NCBI GenBank assembly: GCA_903830625.1
Contig: CAIKUK010000012.1
Location: forward strand, 1-36,672
Source of the DNA: Candidatus Yanofskyibacteriota bacterium
GTDB taxonomy: Bacteria > Patescibacteriota > Minisyncoccia > 2-02-FULL-40-12 > GWA2-44-9
Direction: 5' to 3'
Length of the DNA: 36,672 nt
Under the pieces are notes generated by a model that saw nothing but the letters and a program-made list of their open reading frames with translations, was not told the origin of the DNA and did not search any database. The position numbers were made by a program, and so were the translations under genes. How positions within the stretch are numbered: the first letter of the stretch is position 1; every line of letters begins with the position of its first letter. This document shows, piece by piece, positions 22,640 through 30,969 of this stretch.

Positions 22640-23425
22640 TCATGGTTGGATAACAACAACCGAACCTTGGCCAGGTTGAATCGAGGGATTAATTTCTACT
22701 TTTTTAAAAAGCTGAGTTTCATTATTTTCAACCCGCCGGACAACTCCGATTACCAGACCGGCTGGAATCAAATCATCTCCTGTAGTCACAATCGTATCTC
22801 CTTCCGAAATAGTGTCGGCTTGCGTGATAAAATTTAAACTTAGGCCTTCGGCTAATGCGCCGGAAACGATACCATTTGTTTTGTTACCCAACACTTTGGC
22901 CGTGACAGAAAAAGCCGGGTCAGTCACGAGCATCACCTGAGATGACGTTGAAAAAACAGTCACCACTTTGCCGATGAGTTCGCCAGCCAAAGAAATTACC
23001 ACTTGCTCGGCAACGATTCTGTCCACAGATCCCTTATTTATTAGAGCGTAATAGCCATCTGGCGAGAGAGAAATATTGAATATTCCGGCCGGCAACAAAT
23101 TTCGTTTCAAACGAGTGGCCAGACCGGCTGTTTTTCTTAAGGTTTCATTTTCAGTTTGAAGAGATTTAATTGTCGCTGTCGCAGACACATCATCGGCTAC
23201 CAGGCTCCGAAGATGAGCATTTTCAATAGATAAATTTTGCCATTGTTTAATATACCCGAACCATTCTCGAACCTGACCGGCAATATCAAACAACGAAGCA
23301 CCGGCAGATGTTCCAGGAGTATATTGCCGACGGACAGCATGAAGCGCGACAACATTAAATACCATCAGTATCGCCAGTACTATAATCGTAATGAATATAA
23401 ACCTAGAAATGCTTTGGTTGCGCAT
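22640..23425 (-). CDS. mreC: Rod-shape-determining protein MreC
   Basis: The 261-residue protein has an N-terminal helix (about 7-28), a coiled coil (IENAHLRSLVADDVSATATIK to TENETLRKTAG, about 60-100) and the double beta-barrel with GIFNISLSPDGYYALINKGS and VISLAGELIGKVVTVFSTSS. MreC is a periplasm-side scaffold joining MreB, MreD and PBP2. It begins 2 bases after the mreB stop. Its TGA directly abuts element E4. Confidence 0.93.
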   Translation of the reverse strand: MRNQSISRFIFITIIVLAILMVFNVVALHAVRRQYTPGTSAGASLFDIAGQVREWFGYIKQWQNLSIENAHLRSLVADDVSATATIKSLQTENETLRKTAGLATRLKRNLLPAGIFNISLSPDGYYALINKGSVDRIVAEQVVISLAGELIGKVVTVFSTSSQVMLVTDPAFSVTAKVLGNKTNGIVSGALAEGLSLNFITQADTISEGDTIVTTGDDLIPAGLVIGVVRRVENNETQLFKKVEINPSIQPGQGSVVVIQP

Positions 23426-23427
23426 TT

Positions 23428-24477
23428 TTAAAAGAAGTTATCGTTTTGCGTGGACAAAAGCACCGACCGAAGTTCATCAATATTCTCCAGAACAAATCCG
23501 CAACCACGAGCCACCGCCGTTAATGGGTCGTCTACAATTTTAACGGCCAAATTGGTTTCATGAGCAATCAACTCATCCAGACCTTTCAAAAGCGCGCAAC
23601 CACCAGCCAAATAGATATTGCGGTTCACCAAATCAGCCGTCAGTTCCGGCGGAGTTTCTTCGATGGTATTTTTAATGGCTGCCACAATACTCTTCACTGA
23701 TCTCTGAATGGCCGCCCGAATCTCTTCTGAAGTAACCGTGATTTCTTTTGGCAATCCCGAGACTAAATCCCGACCCCGAACATGCCCGTCGAGTTCTTCT
23801 TCGGCCGGATAAGCGGAACCGAGATTGATTTTTAAATTTTCAGCCGTGGCTTCGCCAATCAGCAAGTTTCTTTCTTGGCGCATGTAACGTAAAATGTCGT
23901 CGGTCAATTTGTCGCCCGCAATTCTCAAAGAACGTGAAGCAATTATTCCGCCCATGGAAATCACCGCTACTTCAGTGGTCCCGCCGCCCATATCCACAAT
24001 AACATTGGCCACCGCTTCTTGAATCGGCAGACGAGAACCGATGGCCGCCGCCATCGGTTCTTCAATCAAATAAACTTCGCGCGCGCCGGCGCTGTAGGTC
24101 GCATCTTCCACGGCCCGTTTTTCCACTTCGGTCACGCCTGACGGCACGCCAATAACCACGCGCGGACGAGGCAATAACGAAAACCGGCCCTGATGGACTT
24201 TATCTATAAAATATTTAAGCATCTGCTCGGTCACTTCAAAGTCCGAAACCACGCCATTAACCAACGGCCGAGTAACCGTAATGTAGCCCGGCGTTCGTCC
24301 AACCATTGTTCGGGCTTGGGTACCGATGGCCAGAATCTTGCCCGTTTTTTGATTTAAAGCGACTATCGACGGTTCGTTGATAGTAATACCTTTTCCGCGC
24401 ACATAAACCAGTGTATTGGCGGTGCCAAGGTCAATGCCGATGTCTTGTGACCAAAAGCTAAAAAGCTTGTTTAACAC
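23428..24477 (-). CDS. mreB: Actin-like cell-shape protein MreB
   Basis: The 349-residue protein has the actin-fold phosphate loops (IGIDLGTANTLVYVRGKG at about 13-30 and VNVIVDMGGGTTEVAVIS) and the adenosine motif IYLAGGCALLKGLDELI. The N-terminal amphipathic segment MLNKLFSFW can bind the membrane. It polymerises at the inner membrane and guides elongation. GTG start at 24477 chosen; no Shine-Dalgarno site is present. It is the first gene of the mreB-mreC-mreD-mrdA run. Confidence 0.97.
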   Translation of the reverse strand: MLNKLFSFWSQDIGIDLGTANTLVYVRGKGITINEPSIVALNQKTGKILAIGTQARTMVGRTPGYITVTRPLVNGVVSDFEVTEQMLKYFIDKVHQGRFSLLPRPRVVIGVPSGVTEVEKRAVEDATYSAGAREVYLIEEPMAAAIGSRLPIQEAVANVIVDMGGGTTEVAVISMGGIIASRSLRIAGDKLTDDILRYMRQERNLLIGEATAENLKINLGSAYPAEEELDGHVRGRDLVSGLPKEITVTSEEIRAAIQRSVKSIVAAIKNTIEETPPELTADLVNRNIYLAGGCALLKGLDELIAHETNLAVKIVDDPLTAVARGCGFVLENIDELRSVLLSTQNDNFF

Positions 24478-24506
24478 AATAAAAATACGGTTAAATCCGA
24501 TACTTT

Positions 24507-24534
24507 AGGATAGCAGAAAAGTTTGTCTAAACAA
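24507..24534 (-). promoter_or_regulatory. Promoter of the mre operon
   Basis: TTGTTT and TATCCT are 16 bases apart on the minus strand, with an extended TGC before the -10. The leader would be about 23 bases. Confidence 0.5.
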
Positions 24535-24541
24535 GAGGATA

Positions 24542-24588
24542 AGAAAAGGCGGCTCAGCCATCAACGCACGTGCGTGACAACTGAGCCG
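24542..24588 (-). terminator. Terminator of the 107-residue gene
   Basis: CGGCTCAG pairs with CTGAGCCG; inside, ACGCAC pairs with GTGCGT. CCTTTTCTTATCC follows on the minus strand. It begins directly after the stop codon. Confidence 0.85.
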
Positions 24589-24589
24589 T

Positions 24590-24912
24590 TCAGTAGTTGC
24601 CGGCCCGACTTCCACGGACACGGAAAAGAAAATCCTTCACTTCGGCATCTAGCGCCACTTGCTCTAGACGGCAACGCCGGAGGCCTTCAGCGATGGTGTC
24701 GTAGAGAAACACAAGGAAGTTCTCATCGCTCAGATTGGGCGAACATTTCGCCACAAATGAAGCCATGAGACCTTCCAAGGTGTTGGTTGGGTGGCATTGA
24801 ATAGCCACGCGAAGCTTGTGTTCCTTGTCCATCGCCAGTCGAACAGAGTTGGATTGCTCAGGCGATAAAGGCATACCCGAGCGTTCTAACGGAAGCTTAA
24901 GCTGTAGTTGCA
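24590..24912 (-). CDS. Hypothetical 107-residue soluble protein, autonomous gene
   Basis: I start it at ATG 24912, which has AAGGAG 7 bases upstream; the longer ORF-track start (24979) has no such signal. The protein opens MQLQLKLPLERSGMPLSPEQ, and has a helical core (LEGLMASFVAKCSPNLSDEN, FLVFLYDTIAEGLRRCRLEQ) and three Cys. No membrane helix or known motif is seen. It is bounded by a strong terminator and is not in an operon. Function is unknown. Confidence 0.65.
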
Positions 24913-24993
24913 TCAAGGAACTCCTTTCCCTCTTCTTATCACACCATGATAATGAGTCAACAGACACCCACACCAGCACTGATTATTAAAACA

Positions 24994-25140
24994 CTAAACT
25001 TCTTTGTTGGTAGAAATAAAGACAAACAGCGCAATGGCTGAAAAGTAATAAAGCCACATTCCCTGCCAATCCATAATTTGCGCTGTCACAGCCAATAAAA
25101 CAACGGGGATAAGAAGAATCGGTAAAATAATTAATTTCAT
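24994..25140 (-). CDS. 48-residue two-helix membrane protein
   Basis: This frame is not in the ORF track, which lists a different frame (24986-25174) over the same bases. ATG 25140 begins a 48-residue peptide with two hydrophobic helices (LIILPILLIPVVLLAVTAQI and MWLYYFSAIALFVFI) joined by MDWQG and ending STNKEV. It starts 17 bases after proS and may be the last gene of that operon. The hydrophobic pattern and flanking charges favour this frame. No family recognised. Confidence 0.6.
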   Translation of the reverse strand: MKLIILPILLIPVVLLAVTAQIMDWQGMWLYYFSAIALFVFISTNKEV

Positions 25141-25157
25141 AAATATAATCTAACACA

Positions 25158-26375
25158 CTAAAGCATTCCGGCAAGTTCTGACCGTTTGATAATTTGGGGC
25201 TTGGCTTCAGTTCGTTTTTTGATTTCTATTTCATCCGGCCCCATCTTTCCACTCACAACTAATCTCCAAGGAATACCCATCAGATCGGCATCGGCAAATT
25301 TTTCGCCGGCGCTCTTGTCTTCTCGGTCGTCATAAAGCACTTCCACACCCTGGGTTTTCAAGTTTTCATATACGTCATCCGCGTTCACTCCCAAAGAAAT
25401 CAGATGGACTTTGAAAGGCGCAACATTTTCTGGCCAAATGATACCCTTATCGTCATGCGATACTTCCACGACCGTGCCCATTACCCGGCCCGGCCCGATA
25501 CCATAAGAAGCCATGACGACCGGCATATTCTGGCCAGTAGCATCAGTATAAGTGAGCCCGAGAGGTTCAGAAAATTTAGTTCCTAATTTGAAGATGTTGC
25601 CCACTTCGATGGCCGGTTTTTCGACTAACTCTTCTTCCTTCCAGTTAAGATCTTTCAAAACCTCGCCGGTGTTTATTTCTTTGTTCACAGCCCGGTTTTC
25701 TTTTTCATTTATATAAATTATATCTTCCCCGATATCGGCCACGACTTGAAATTCGTCGGAGAATTTGGAGAACAATCCGCCGGAGGCGAACGTTCTTATA
25801 GCCTTCAAACCCGTCCGTTCAAATATTCGGACATAAGCCTCGGCCACTTTTTCGTAATATTCGTCGCAATCTTTTTGATCGGTGTGAAAACTGTACAAAT
25901 CTTTCATTAAAAACTCGCGGCCGCGCAGGAGGCCTGACTTGGCCCGGGCTTCATTGCGGAACTTCGTCTGAATCTGATAAACAGCTTTCGGCAAGTCTTT
26001 GTAAGAACTAATGAAATGGCGGGCGGCGGCGGCCAGCGGTTCTTCGTGAGTGAAACCGAGGCCATATTCTTTGCCGTTCGTGTCCTTGAATTGATACATC
26101 ACTTCTTTGGCGCTTTCCCAACGGCCCGAGGTTGACCAAGTTTCTTTATCTTGAAAAACAGACATGGAAAGCTCCTGCCCGCCGACAGCATTCATTTCTT
26201 CTCTGATAATGTTGTTGATATTGTTCAGGACGCGCAAGCCAAGTGGCATATACTCATAAACGCCGGCCATGACCTTGGAAATAAAACCGGCCCGAATTAA
26301 TAATTGAGCATTAACCGCCACTTCTTCGGCTGGAGCGTTCTTTAAGGTTTTACTGAATAATTGTGAAAATTTCAT
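25158..26375 (-). CDS. proS: Prolyl-tRNA synthetase lacking the editing insert
   Basis: The 405-residue protein is a bacterial-type ProRS core: PLGLRVLNNINNIIREEMNA (motif 1 area), KFRNEARAKSGLLRGREFLM (motif 2), YGIGPGRVMGTVVE (motif 3) and an anticodon-binding domain (VHLISLGVNADDVYENLKTQ). Typical bacterial ProRS has near 570 residues with an editing (INS) domain between motifs 2 and 3; here only a short linker of some 50 residues remains (IYINEKENRAVNKEINTGEV). Editing of Ala-tRNA-Pro must come from elsewhere or be absent. The gene overlaps rseP by ATGA. Confidence 0.95.
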   Translation of the reverse strand: MKFSQLFSKTLKNAPAEEVAVNAQLLIRAGFISKVMAGVYEYMPLGLRVLNNINNIIREEMNAVGGQELSMSVFQDKETWSTSGRWESAKEVMYQFKDTNGKEYGLGFTHEEPLAAAARHFISSYKDLPKAVYQIQTKFRNEARAKSGLLRGREFLMKDLYSFHTDQKDCDEYYEKVAEAYVRIFERTGLKAIRTFASGGLFSKFSDEFQVVADIGEDIIYINEKENRAVNKEINTGEVLKDLNWKEEELVEKPAIEVGNIFKLGTKFSEPLGLTYTDATGQNMPVVMASYGIGPGRVMGTVVEVSHDDKGIIWPENVAPFKVHLISLGVNADDVYENLKTQGVEVLYDDREDKSAGEKFADADLMGIPWRLVVSGKMGPDEIEIKKRTEAKPQIIKRSELAGML

Positions 26376-27637
26376 TTTATAAAAAATTTGGCGACGTCTT
26401 TATAAGTTATATAAACCATGAGCGCGACCAGAAGATAAAAGCCTATCATATTAACCCAGGATTCAACGCTTTTGCGGACAGGCGAACCTTTTATCTTTTC
26501 AATAATCAGCATCAATACTCGGCCACCATCAAGCGCAGGAAACGGGATAATGTTCAACACGGCCAGATTGATTGATATCATCGCTACAAACTGTAACAAA
26601 TAGTTGAAACCTACCCGAGCGGCCTGGCCCGTCAGACTGGCAATGCCAATCGGCCCTGAAACATCTGCAATCAATTTACCATGAATAAACAAGGTTTTCA
26701 AAAGTGAATAGTAACCTTGAACCGTGGCCATGGTTAAAAAGGCGGCATCGGAGATGCCTCGCCAGATGGCTTCGTACCACGGATAAGCAATCGTACCCGT
26801 TAAGGCCAATGAAATCCCCATGGCGCCTTGGCCCTCCGGCGGATTGGCACGAGGAATAAGAGTTTTCTCAATAACACCATCCCCGTGACTAATCTCTAAT
26901 GTAAGCGATTGGCCTAAATGCGAATTAACGGCATCCTGAACATCTTTTGCGGTACGGATAGGTACAATTGCGCCGTTCTGTTTATATCCTTCAATGGCAT
27001 CAAGAGGCTGAAGGCCTGCCATTTCAGCGGGACTGCCCGCAGTCACACTCACAATCTGAACCTTGATGTCTTTGGCCGGACCGATTTGATCATCAATCAG
27101 CCCGATCCGCAGACCAAAGAAATTAACCACCATCAGTAAAACCGCCGCCAAAAGAAAATTCATGACCACGCCCGCCACCAAAACAAGAATTCGATTTAAG
27201 AATGACGCCGAAGCAAAACTATGAGCTTCGCGAGTATCGCCGTCCTCGCCGAGAATTTTTACAAAACCGCCAAAAGGAATCCAATTGATGGAATAAATCG
27301 TCCGATCTTTGCTTAAGGGTTTTTGTTGCCCCCAAGTAAAATGCCATCTATTTCTGCGAATTCCTTTAGATTCTTTTATTTCATCTGTGATATTTTCAAC
27401 TATTGTTTCCCCATTTTTAGATTCAATGACTTCTCTTTCAATTGTTATTTTTTCAAAAGTTCTAATTTTATCTACTTCGTTATCACTAAAAATTTGAATT
27501 CCAAGGGCTCTTGGCGGAAATCCAAATCCAAATTCTTCTACTTTCATTCCCGCCCGCTTCGCCAACACAAAATGCCCGAACTCATGCACGAGGACGAGCA
27601 CCCCGATAACAATAATGAAAATAATAGCAGTAAACAT
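26372..27637 (-). CDS. rseP: Site-2 membrane metalloprotease RseP (M50)
   Basis: The 421-residue protein has the zinc-binding HEFGH (18-22) in the first helix, the INWIPFGGFVKILGEDGD region, a PDZ domain (KVQIVSVTAGSPAEMAGLQP) and the second catalytic motif ALDGGRVLMLI (near 370). It cleaves membrane-bound regulators or signal-peptide remnants within the bilayer. An extra charged segment (about 55-95, TIEREVIESKNGETIVENIT) before the third block is longer than in model RseP proteins. Neighbours frr, rseP and proS follow a conserved bacterial order. Confidence 0.93.
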   Translation of the reverse strand: MFTAIIFIIVIGVLVLVHEFGHFVLAKRAGMKVEEFGFGFPPRALGIQIFSDNEVDKIRTFEKITIEREVIESKNGETIVENITDEIKESKGIRRNRWHFTWGQQKPLSKDRTIYSINWIPFGGFVKILGEDGDTREAHSFASASFLNRILVLVAGVVMNFLLAAVLLMVVNFFGLRIGLIDDQIGPAKDIKVQIVSVTAGSPAEMAGLQPLDAIEGYKQNGAIVPIRTAKDVQDAVNSHLGQSLTLEISHGDGVIEKTLIPRANPPEGQGAMGISLALTGTIAYPWYEAIWRGISDAAFLTMATVQGYYSLLKTLFIHGKLIADVSGPIGIASLTGQAARVGFNYLLQFVAMISINLAVLNIIPFPALDGGRVLMLIIEKIKGSPVRKSVESWVNMIGFYLLVALMVYITYKDVAKFFIK

Positions 27638-28135
27638 TTAGCCTTTAAAACTATCTAACTGATTAGGTGATTGAACAGTTAATATCTTAACTTTTGAAGC
27701 AAGTGTTTTAAATTCGTTTTCCTTTTTCTTTTTTCGATCTGGAGTCGTTATTACAAATAACTTGTCAAATCCTATATATGCGGTTCGCACAAATTGATCT
27801 CCATTCACATGGCAAAGGACAGATCCGATCATGATAACCGGTATGATAACTTCGCCATGAATCTTCATTTCTTTTAATTTTTTCTGAAGAATAAATTTAT
27901 TTTTATTGAGAATATTTTTTGCCAATATTTTATCTTTTAATAATTTTAATTCTCTCCCCAAAGGACCGTGTTTGGTCAATGTTAAACCCTTGCTTTGAAA
28001 GATTTGGTTTATTTGTCTTCCTCCACCGACACAAATTGTGAGATCGTAATCTTCGCTTAATTTTTTCAAGATTCTGAGAAACCCTGAAGAGATAAACAGA
28101 TCACCGGAAACTTTAAAAAATGCTTTTTGTTTCAT
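27638..28135 (-). CDS. Short amino-acid-kinase-fold protein, possibly a degenerate UMP kinase relative
   Basis: The 165-residue protein opens with FFKVSGDLF, reminiscent of the KLSGE start of UMP kinases, and has LTICVGGGRQINQIF, like the VVVGGGN loop, then a C-terminal stretch DQFVRTAYIGFDKLFVITTPDR, like the nucleotide-binding half. UMP and acetylglutamate kinases are 230-300 residues, so about a third of the fold is missing, including much of the substrate-binding middle. pyrH normally precedes frr; this gene follows frr by 4 bases. It may be a repurposed or regulatory protein; activity is doubtful. Confidence 0.5.
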   Translation of the reverse strand: MKQKAFFKVSGDLFISSGFLRILKKLSEDYDLTICVGGGRQINQIFQSKGLTLTKHGPLGRELKLLKDKILAKNILNKNKFILQKKLKEMKIHGEVIIPVIMIGSVLCHVNGDQFVRTAYIGFDKLFVITTPDRKKKKENEFKTLASKVKILTVQSPNQLDSFKG

Positions 28136-28139
28136 CGTC

Positions 28140-28697
28140 TTAGCTACTCATCAGCTCCTGCTCTTTCTTCTTAACCATCTCGTCGATTTTTTTATGGAGG
28201 TCGTCGACTATTTTCTGGAGTTCATCTTTGGCTTTGAAAGCTTCGTCCTCGCGGGCGGTTTTATCTTTAACGGCATTTTGGACTTTTTTAAGAATATCTT
28301 CGCGGGTTTGGCGGATGCGGACGCGGACTTCTTCAATACGCTGGTGAAGAATTTTAGTGAATTCTTTGCGACGTTCCTCGCTCAAAGGCGGTATGGTCAG
28401 ACGGATGGCATGGCCGTCACTGGCCGGATTTAAACCCAGAGAGCTTTCACGGATAGCTTTTTCAATCAAAGGCACGGCAGCCGCATCCCAGGGCTGAATG
28501 ACAATCACCCGAGGCTCAGGTGCGCTAATACTGGCTAATTCTTTAACCCGCGAACGCGCGCCCATATATTCAACCGGAATATCTTCCACCAGCGACGGGC
28601 TGGCCCGCCCAGTCCGGATAGATGAAGCTTCCATTTTGGCGGCTTCCAACGCGACATCGAAGTCTCTTTTTCTGGAAGCGATAAGTTCTTTATACAC
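28140..28697 (-). CDS. frr: Ribosome-recycling factor
   Basis: I choose GTG 28697, which gives exactly 185 residues, the usual length; the ORF-track ATG at 28718 adds seven residues (MSNLYYL) that are translated from the arm of repeat E5. The protein has the family blocks SSIRTGRASPSLVEDIPVEY, AIRESSLGLNPASDGHAIRL and PPLSEERRKEFTKILHQRIE. RRF with EF-G splits post-termination ribosomes. It is followed by the kinase-fold gene, rseP and proS in one run. Confidence 0.95.
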   Translation of the reverse strand: MYKELIASRKRDFDVALEAAKMEASSIRTGRASPSLVEDIPVEYMGARSRVKELASISAPEPRVIVIQPWDAAAVPLIEKAIRESSLGLNPASDGHAIRLTIPPLSEERRKEFTKILHQRIEEVRVRIRQTREDILKKVQNAVKDKTAREDEAFKAKDELQKIVDDLHKKIDEMVKKKEQELMSS

Positions 28698-28835
28698 CAG
28701 GTAGTAGAGATTCGACATACGCCTTAGGTTTTAGACCTAAATACGTATCTATAGAATCACTTATTTATATTTTACATGGCCAGATAATCGATATAACCGG
28801 CGTTGCTAAAACCCAGTCGAATCTTCACTACCTGG
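28697..28835. repeat. Dispersed structured repeat E5 (holB/frr junction)
   Basis: This 139-bp element has 20-base arms (CCAGGTAGTAGAGATTCGAC; GTCGAATCTTCACTACCTGG) that pair at 18 positions. It is homologous to E3. Inner stems ACGCC/GGCGT and GGTTTTAG/CTAAAACC cross each other. Its left end touches the frr GTG start; its right end lies 14 bases after the holB stop. A 22-codon frame (28772-28840, minus) in it shares VKIRLGF with E3. Confidence 0.8.
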
Positions 28836-28849
28836 TACATACGCCTATC

Positions 28850-29704
28850 TTAAAGGTTTATGAGCGTATTTTCAAGTAAGACGCGGTGGTTGTATTGGGG
28901 CTGATTTATATACTGATGCAGCATGAGCAACTGACTGAGGACGTTGTGGGCATTGGGAAGCGAAGAACGGTTAGTATAAGCCCAAGCTAGCCAGTAATTT
29001 ACCTGCTCTTTATAATCCTGTTTTTCGAATAGATCTTTGGCAAACAGCATCCGTTCTGCCAGAGGACTTTTTAGAATAGCGCCAAAATCATTGATGGCTT
29101 GTTTAATATCCTTTATATTTTTGTTTTCAGCAGCTGTTATCGCCCAACCGATACGTCCGCCGGCCAAAGATGTAACTAGCTCTTGATCGGTTTTGGACAA
29201 TTTGCTTGTTGTAAGCGCTTGAACCACCACTTCGTCGTTATGAGGCAAAAAAGAAATGTGTTGCCCACGCGAACTTATAGTCTGTAACAGTTCTTGAGGC
29301 TGGCTGGTAATTAATATAAAAACAACTTTGCCAGTCGGTTCTTCCAAAAGTTTTAAAAAGGCATTGGAGGCTTCGGGTGTCAGACGATGAGCATCGTCAA
29401 TGATGGCAAACTGATAAGGCCCGCGAAAAGGTTTCAACGAAAGAAACGTTTTTAAATCTCGGATGTCTTCAATATATATTTTTGTCTCCCCTTCGGTCAC
29501 ACGCGGGGCGATGGCAAAAAAATCAGGGTCAGTGGAATCGAATTTATCTTGGCCATTGGCTAAAACAAAAACATCTTGCGCGAACAGTTTTTTCCCGATT
29601 TGTTCCGGACCCTGAAAGATATAGGCGTGCGATAACGCATCCTGTTTAACAAGGTTTTCAAATATCTTCTTCTGTTGTATGAATCCAGTCGTTCGCCAAG
29701 TCAT
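28850..29704 (-). CDS. holB: DNA polymerase III delta-prime-like subunit
   Basis: The start at ATG 29704 (MTWRTTGFIQQKK) gives 284 residues; the 29 residues before it in the ORF track come from repeat E6. The protein resembles delta-prime: ALSHAYIFQGPEQIGKKLFA in place of a functional Walker A, FAIIDDAHRLTPEASNAFLKLLEEP, ITSQPQELLQTISSRGQ with the SRG/SRC arginine-finger motif, and a helical C-domain. It would form the clamp loader with DnaX. No zinc-binding Cys are present. Confidence 0.85.
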   Translation of the reverse strand: MTWRTTGFIQQKKIFENLVKQDALSHAYIFQGPEQIGKKLFAQDVFVLANGQDKFDSTDPDFFAIAPRVTEGETKIYIEDIRDLKTFLSLKPFRGPYQFAIIDDAHRLTPEASNAFLKLLEEPTGKVVFILITSQPQELLQTISSRGQHISFLPHNDEVVVQALTTSKLSKTDQELVTSLAGGRIGWAITAAENKNIKDIKQAINDFGAILKSPLAERMLFAKDLFEKQDYKEQVNYWLAWAYTNRSSLPNAHNVLSQLLMLHQYINQPQYNHRVLLENTLINL

Positions 29705-29716
29705 AAAATCTGTTAA

Positions 29717-29825
29717 AAGTTGACCGTATGCCTTTTGGCCCAGACCCGGGAAACCAGTCCCGTCGGTTTCCCCACTGCTGTGGGTCCCCATCCGCTACTG
29801 GGCCATAAAGACATACGGTCAACTT
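29717..29825. repeat. Intergenic inverted-repeat element E6 (murG/holB junction)
   Basis: The outer 14 bases of each arm match perfectly (AAGTTGACCGTATG), continued by GGCCCAG/CTGGGCC after an imperfect gap. Inside are two hairpins: GGGAAACC/GGTTTCCC and CCCAC/GTGGG. The total length is 109 bp. The murG stop codon lies in the right arm, and read in frame the element fuses 29 residues to the holB ORF. Confidence 0.82.
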
Positions 29826-30934
29826 AATAATACTTGCGCAATATTTCTTGCCGCGTCGGGTTTGGCGAAAGTTTTTATTTGAGCGCTGACGGATTGATAG
29901 TGGGCCGGCTCAAGAAGTTCTTGAATCTGATTTACGATAATGTGAGGTGTGATATTCGCTTCCTCAATGACCACGGCGCCGTATTTTGAAAATTCCTCCG
30001 CATTATGGATTTGATCTCCCCGGCTCGCATCACGGGAAAGCGGAATAATGATGGCCGGTTTACCCAGCGCCGAAATTTCAAACAAATTAGAAGAACCGCC
30101 TCGAGAAATAATAATATCCGCCACGGCATAAGCCAGACCCATCTCTTGCGAATTCATAAACGGATACAAACGGTAATTAGCGCTAATCATCGGGCCGTAA
30201 GACTGCTCGCCTTCTTTTATAAATTGATCCACGGCCGCTTGGACAGCCGAGTATTGAGATTCGCCACACTGATGGATTATTTGAAAGTTTTGAACCAATT
30301 GAATGAGCGCTTCCAGAATAGCATCGTTCACTCGTTTAGCGCCCTGACTGCCTCCGGTAACTAAAATTGTTTTTTTATCCGCTTGAAAATTAAATTGCTG
30401 AAGAGCAGTGGCTTTATCTCCATTTAGTAAATCAGGTCTGATTGGGTTGCCAACGAGAACGGCTTGACCTGATTTAAAATATTGAGCTGTTGATTCAAAA
30501 GAAGTAAAAACAGTAACCGCCAGCTTGCTTATGAATTTATTAGCCAATCCGGGAATGGAATCGGATTCGTGAGTATAGACGGGTATCATGTACAACTTAG
30601 CCACCAGAGCAGGCATCACGGAAGCATAACCGCCTTTCGTGAACATAACATCGGGCATGTAGGCAAAAAGAATCCAGAGAGACTGGAAAAACCCGGCAAT
30701 GGCTTGAAACGGCGACAGAAGAGTCCATAAACTAAAATAACGGCGTAGTTTGCCAGCCTGAACAGTTTTGAACGGCAAGCCGGCTGTAGCCGCCGCAGAA
30801 GCCAGAAACGGGCCATCACCGAGAACTAGAAGCTCCACGCCAGGATCAGCCGTACGCAAAGCCTCCGCCACCGCCATTAGCGGGAAAACGTGGCCGCCCG
30901 AACCGCCCCCCACCAGAATAATCCTTTTAGGCAT
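29819..30934 (-). CDS. murG: UDP-GlcNAc transferase MurG
   Basis: The 371-residue GT-B enzyme adds GlcNAc to lipid I at the inner face of the membrane. Visible signatures are IILVGGGSGGHVFPLMAVAE (G-loop 1, residues 5-24), GVILV-type TKGGYASVMPALVAK, ILVTGGSQGAKRVNDAILEA and the donor-site DIIISRGGSSNLFEISALGK. Length is typical. The -10 TATAAT lies six bases before the ATG, so the mRNA is probably leaderless. The stop codon is inside element E6. Confidence 0.95.
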   Translation of the reverse strand: MPKRIILVGGGSGGHVFPLMAVAEALRTADPGVELLVLGDGPFLASAAATAGLPFKTVQAGKLRRYFSLWTLLSPFQAIAGFFQSLWILFAYMPDVMFTKGGYASVMPALVAKLYMIPVYTHESDSIPGLANKFISKLAVTVFTSFESTAQYFKSGQAVLVGNPIRPDLLNGDKATALQQFNFQADKKTILVTGGSQGAKRVNDAILEALIQLVQNFQIIHQCGESQYSAVQAAVDQFIKEGEQSYGPMISANYRLYPFMNSQEMGLAYAVADIIISRGGSSNLFEISALGKPAIIIPLSRDASRGDQIHNAEEFSKYGAVVIEEANITPHIIVNQIQELLEPAHYQSVSAQIKTFAKPDAARNIAQVLLS

Positions 30935-30940
30935 AGAACC

Positions 30941-30969
30941 ATTATATGAATAAAAAACAACCCGCGCAA
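30941..30969 (-). promoter_or_regulatory. Promoter of murG
   Basis: TTGCGC and perfect TATAAT are 17 bases apart on the minus strand. Only six bases separate TATAAT from the ATG, so transcription should begin at or next to the start codon. Confidence 0.65.

Noticed and set aside
24986-25174. ORF-track frame of 62 residues
   Set aside because: Its composition is irregular and it overlaps the end of proS; the 48-residue frame over the same bases has a clean two-helix pattern.
29705-29791. N-terminal 29 residues of the long holB frame
   Set aside because: They are translated from element E6, and known delta-prime proteins begin just before the position of MTWRTTGF.
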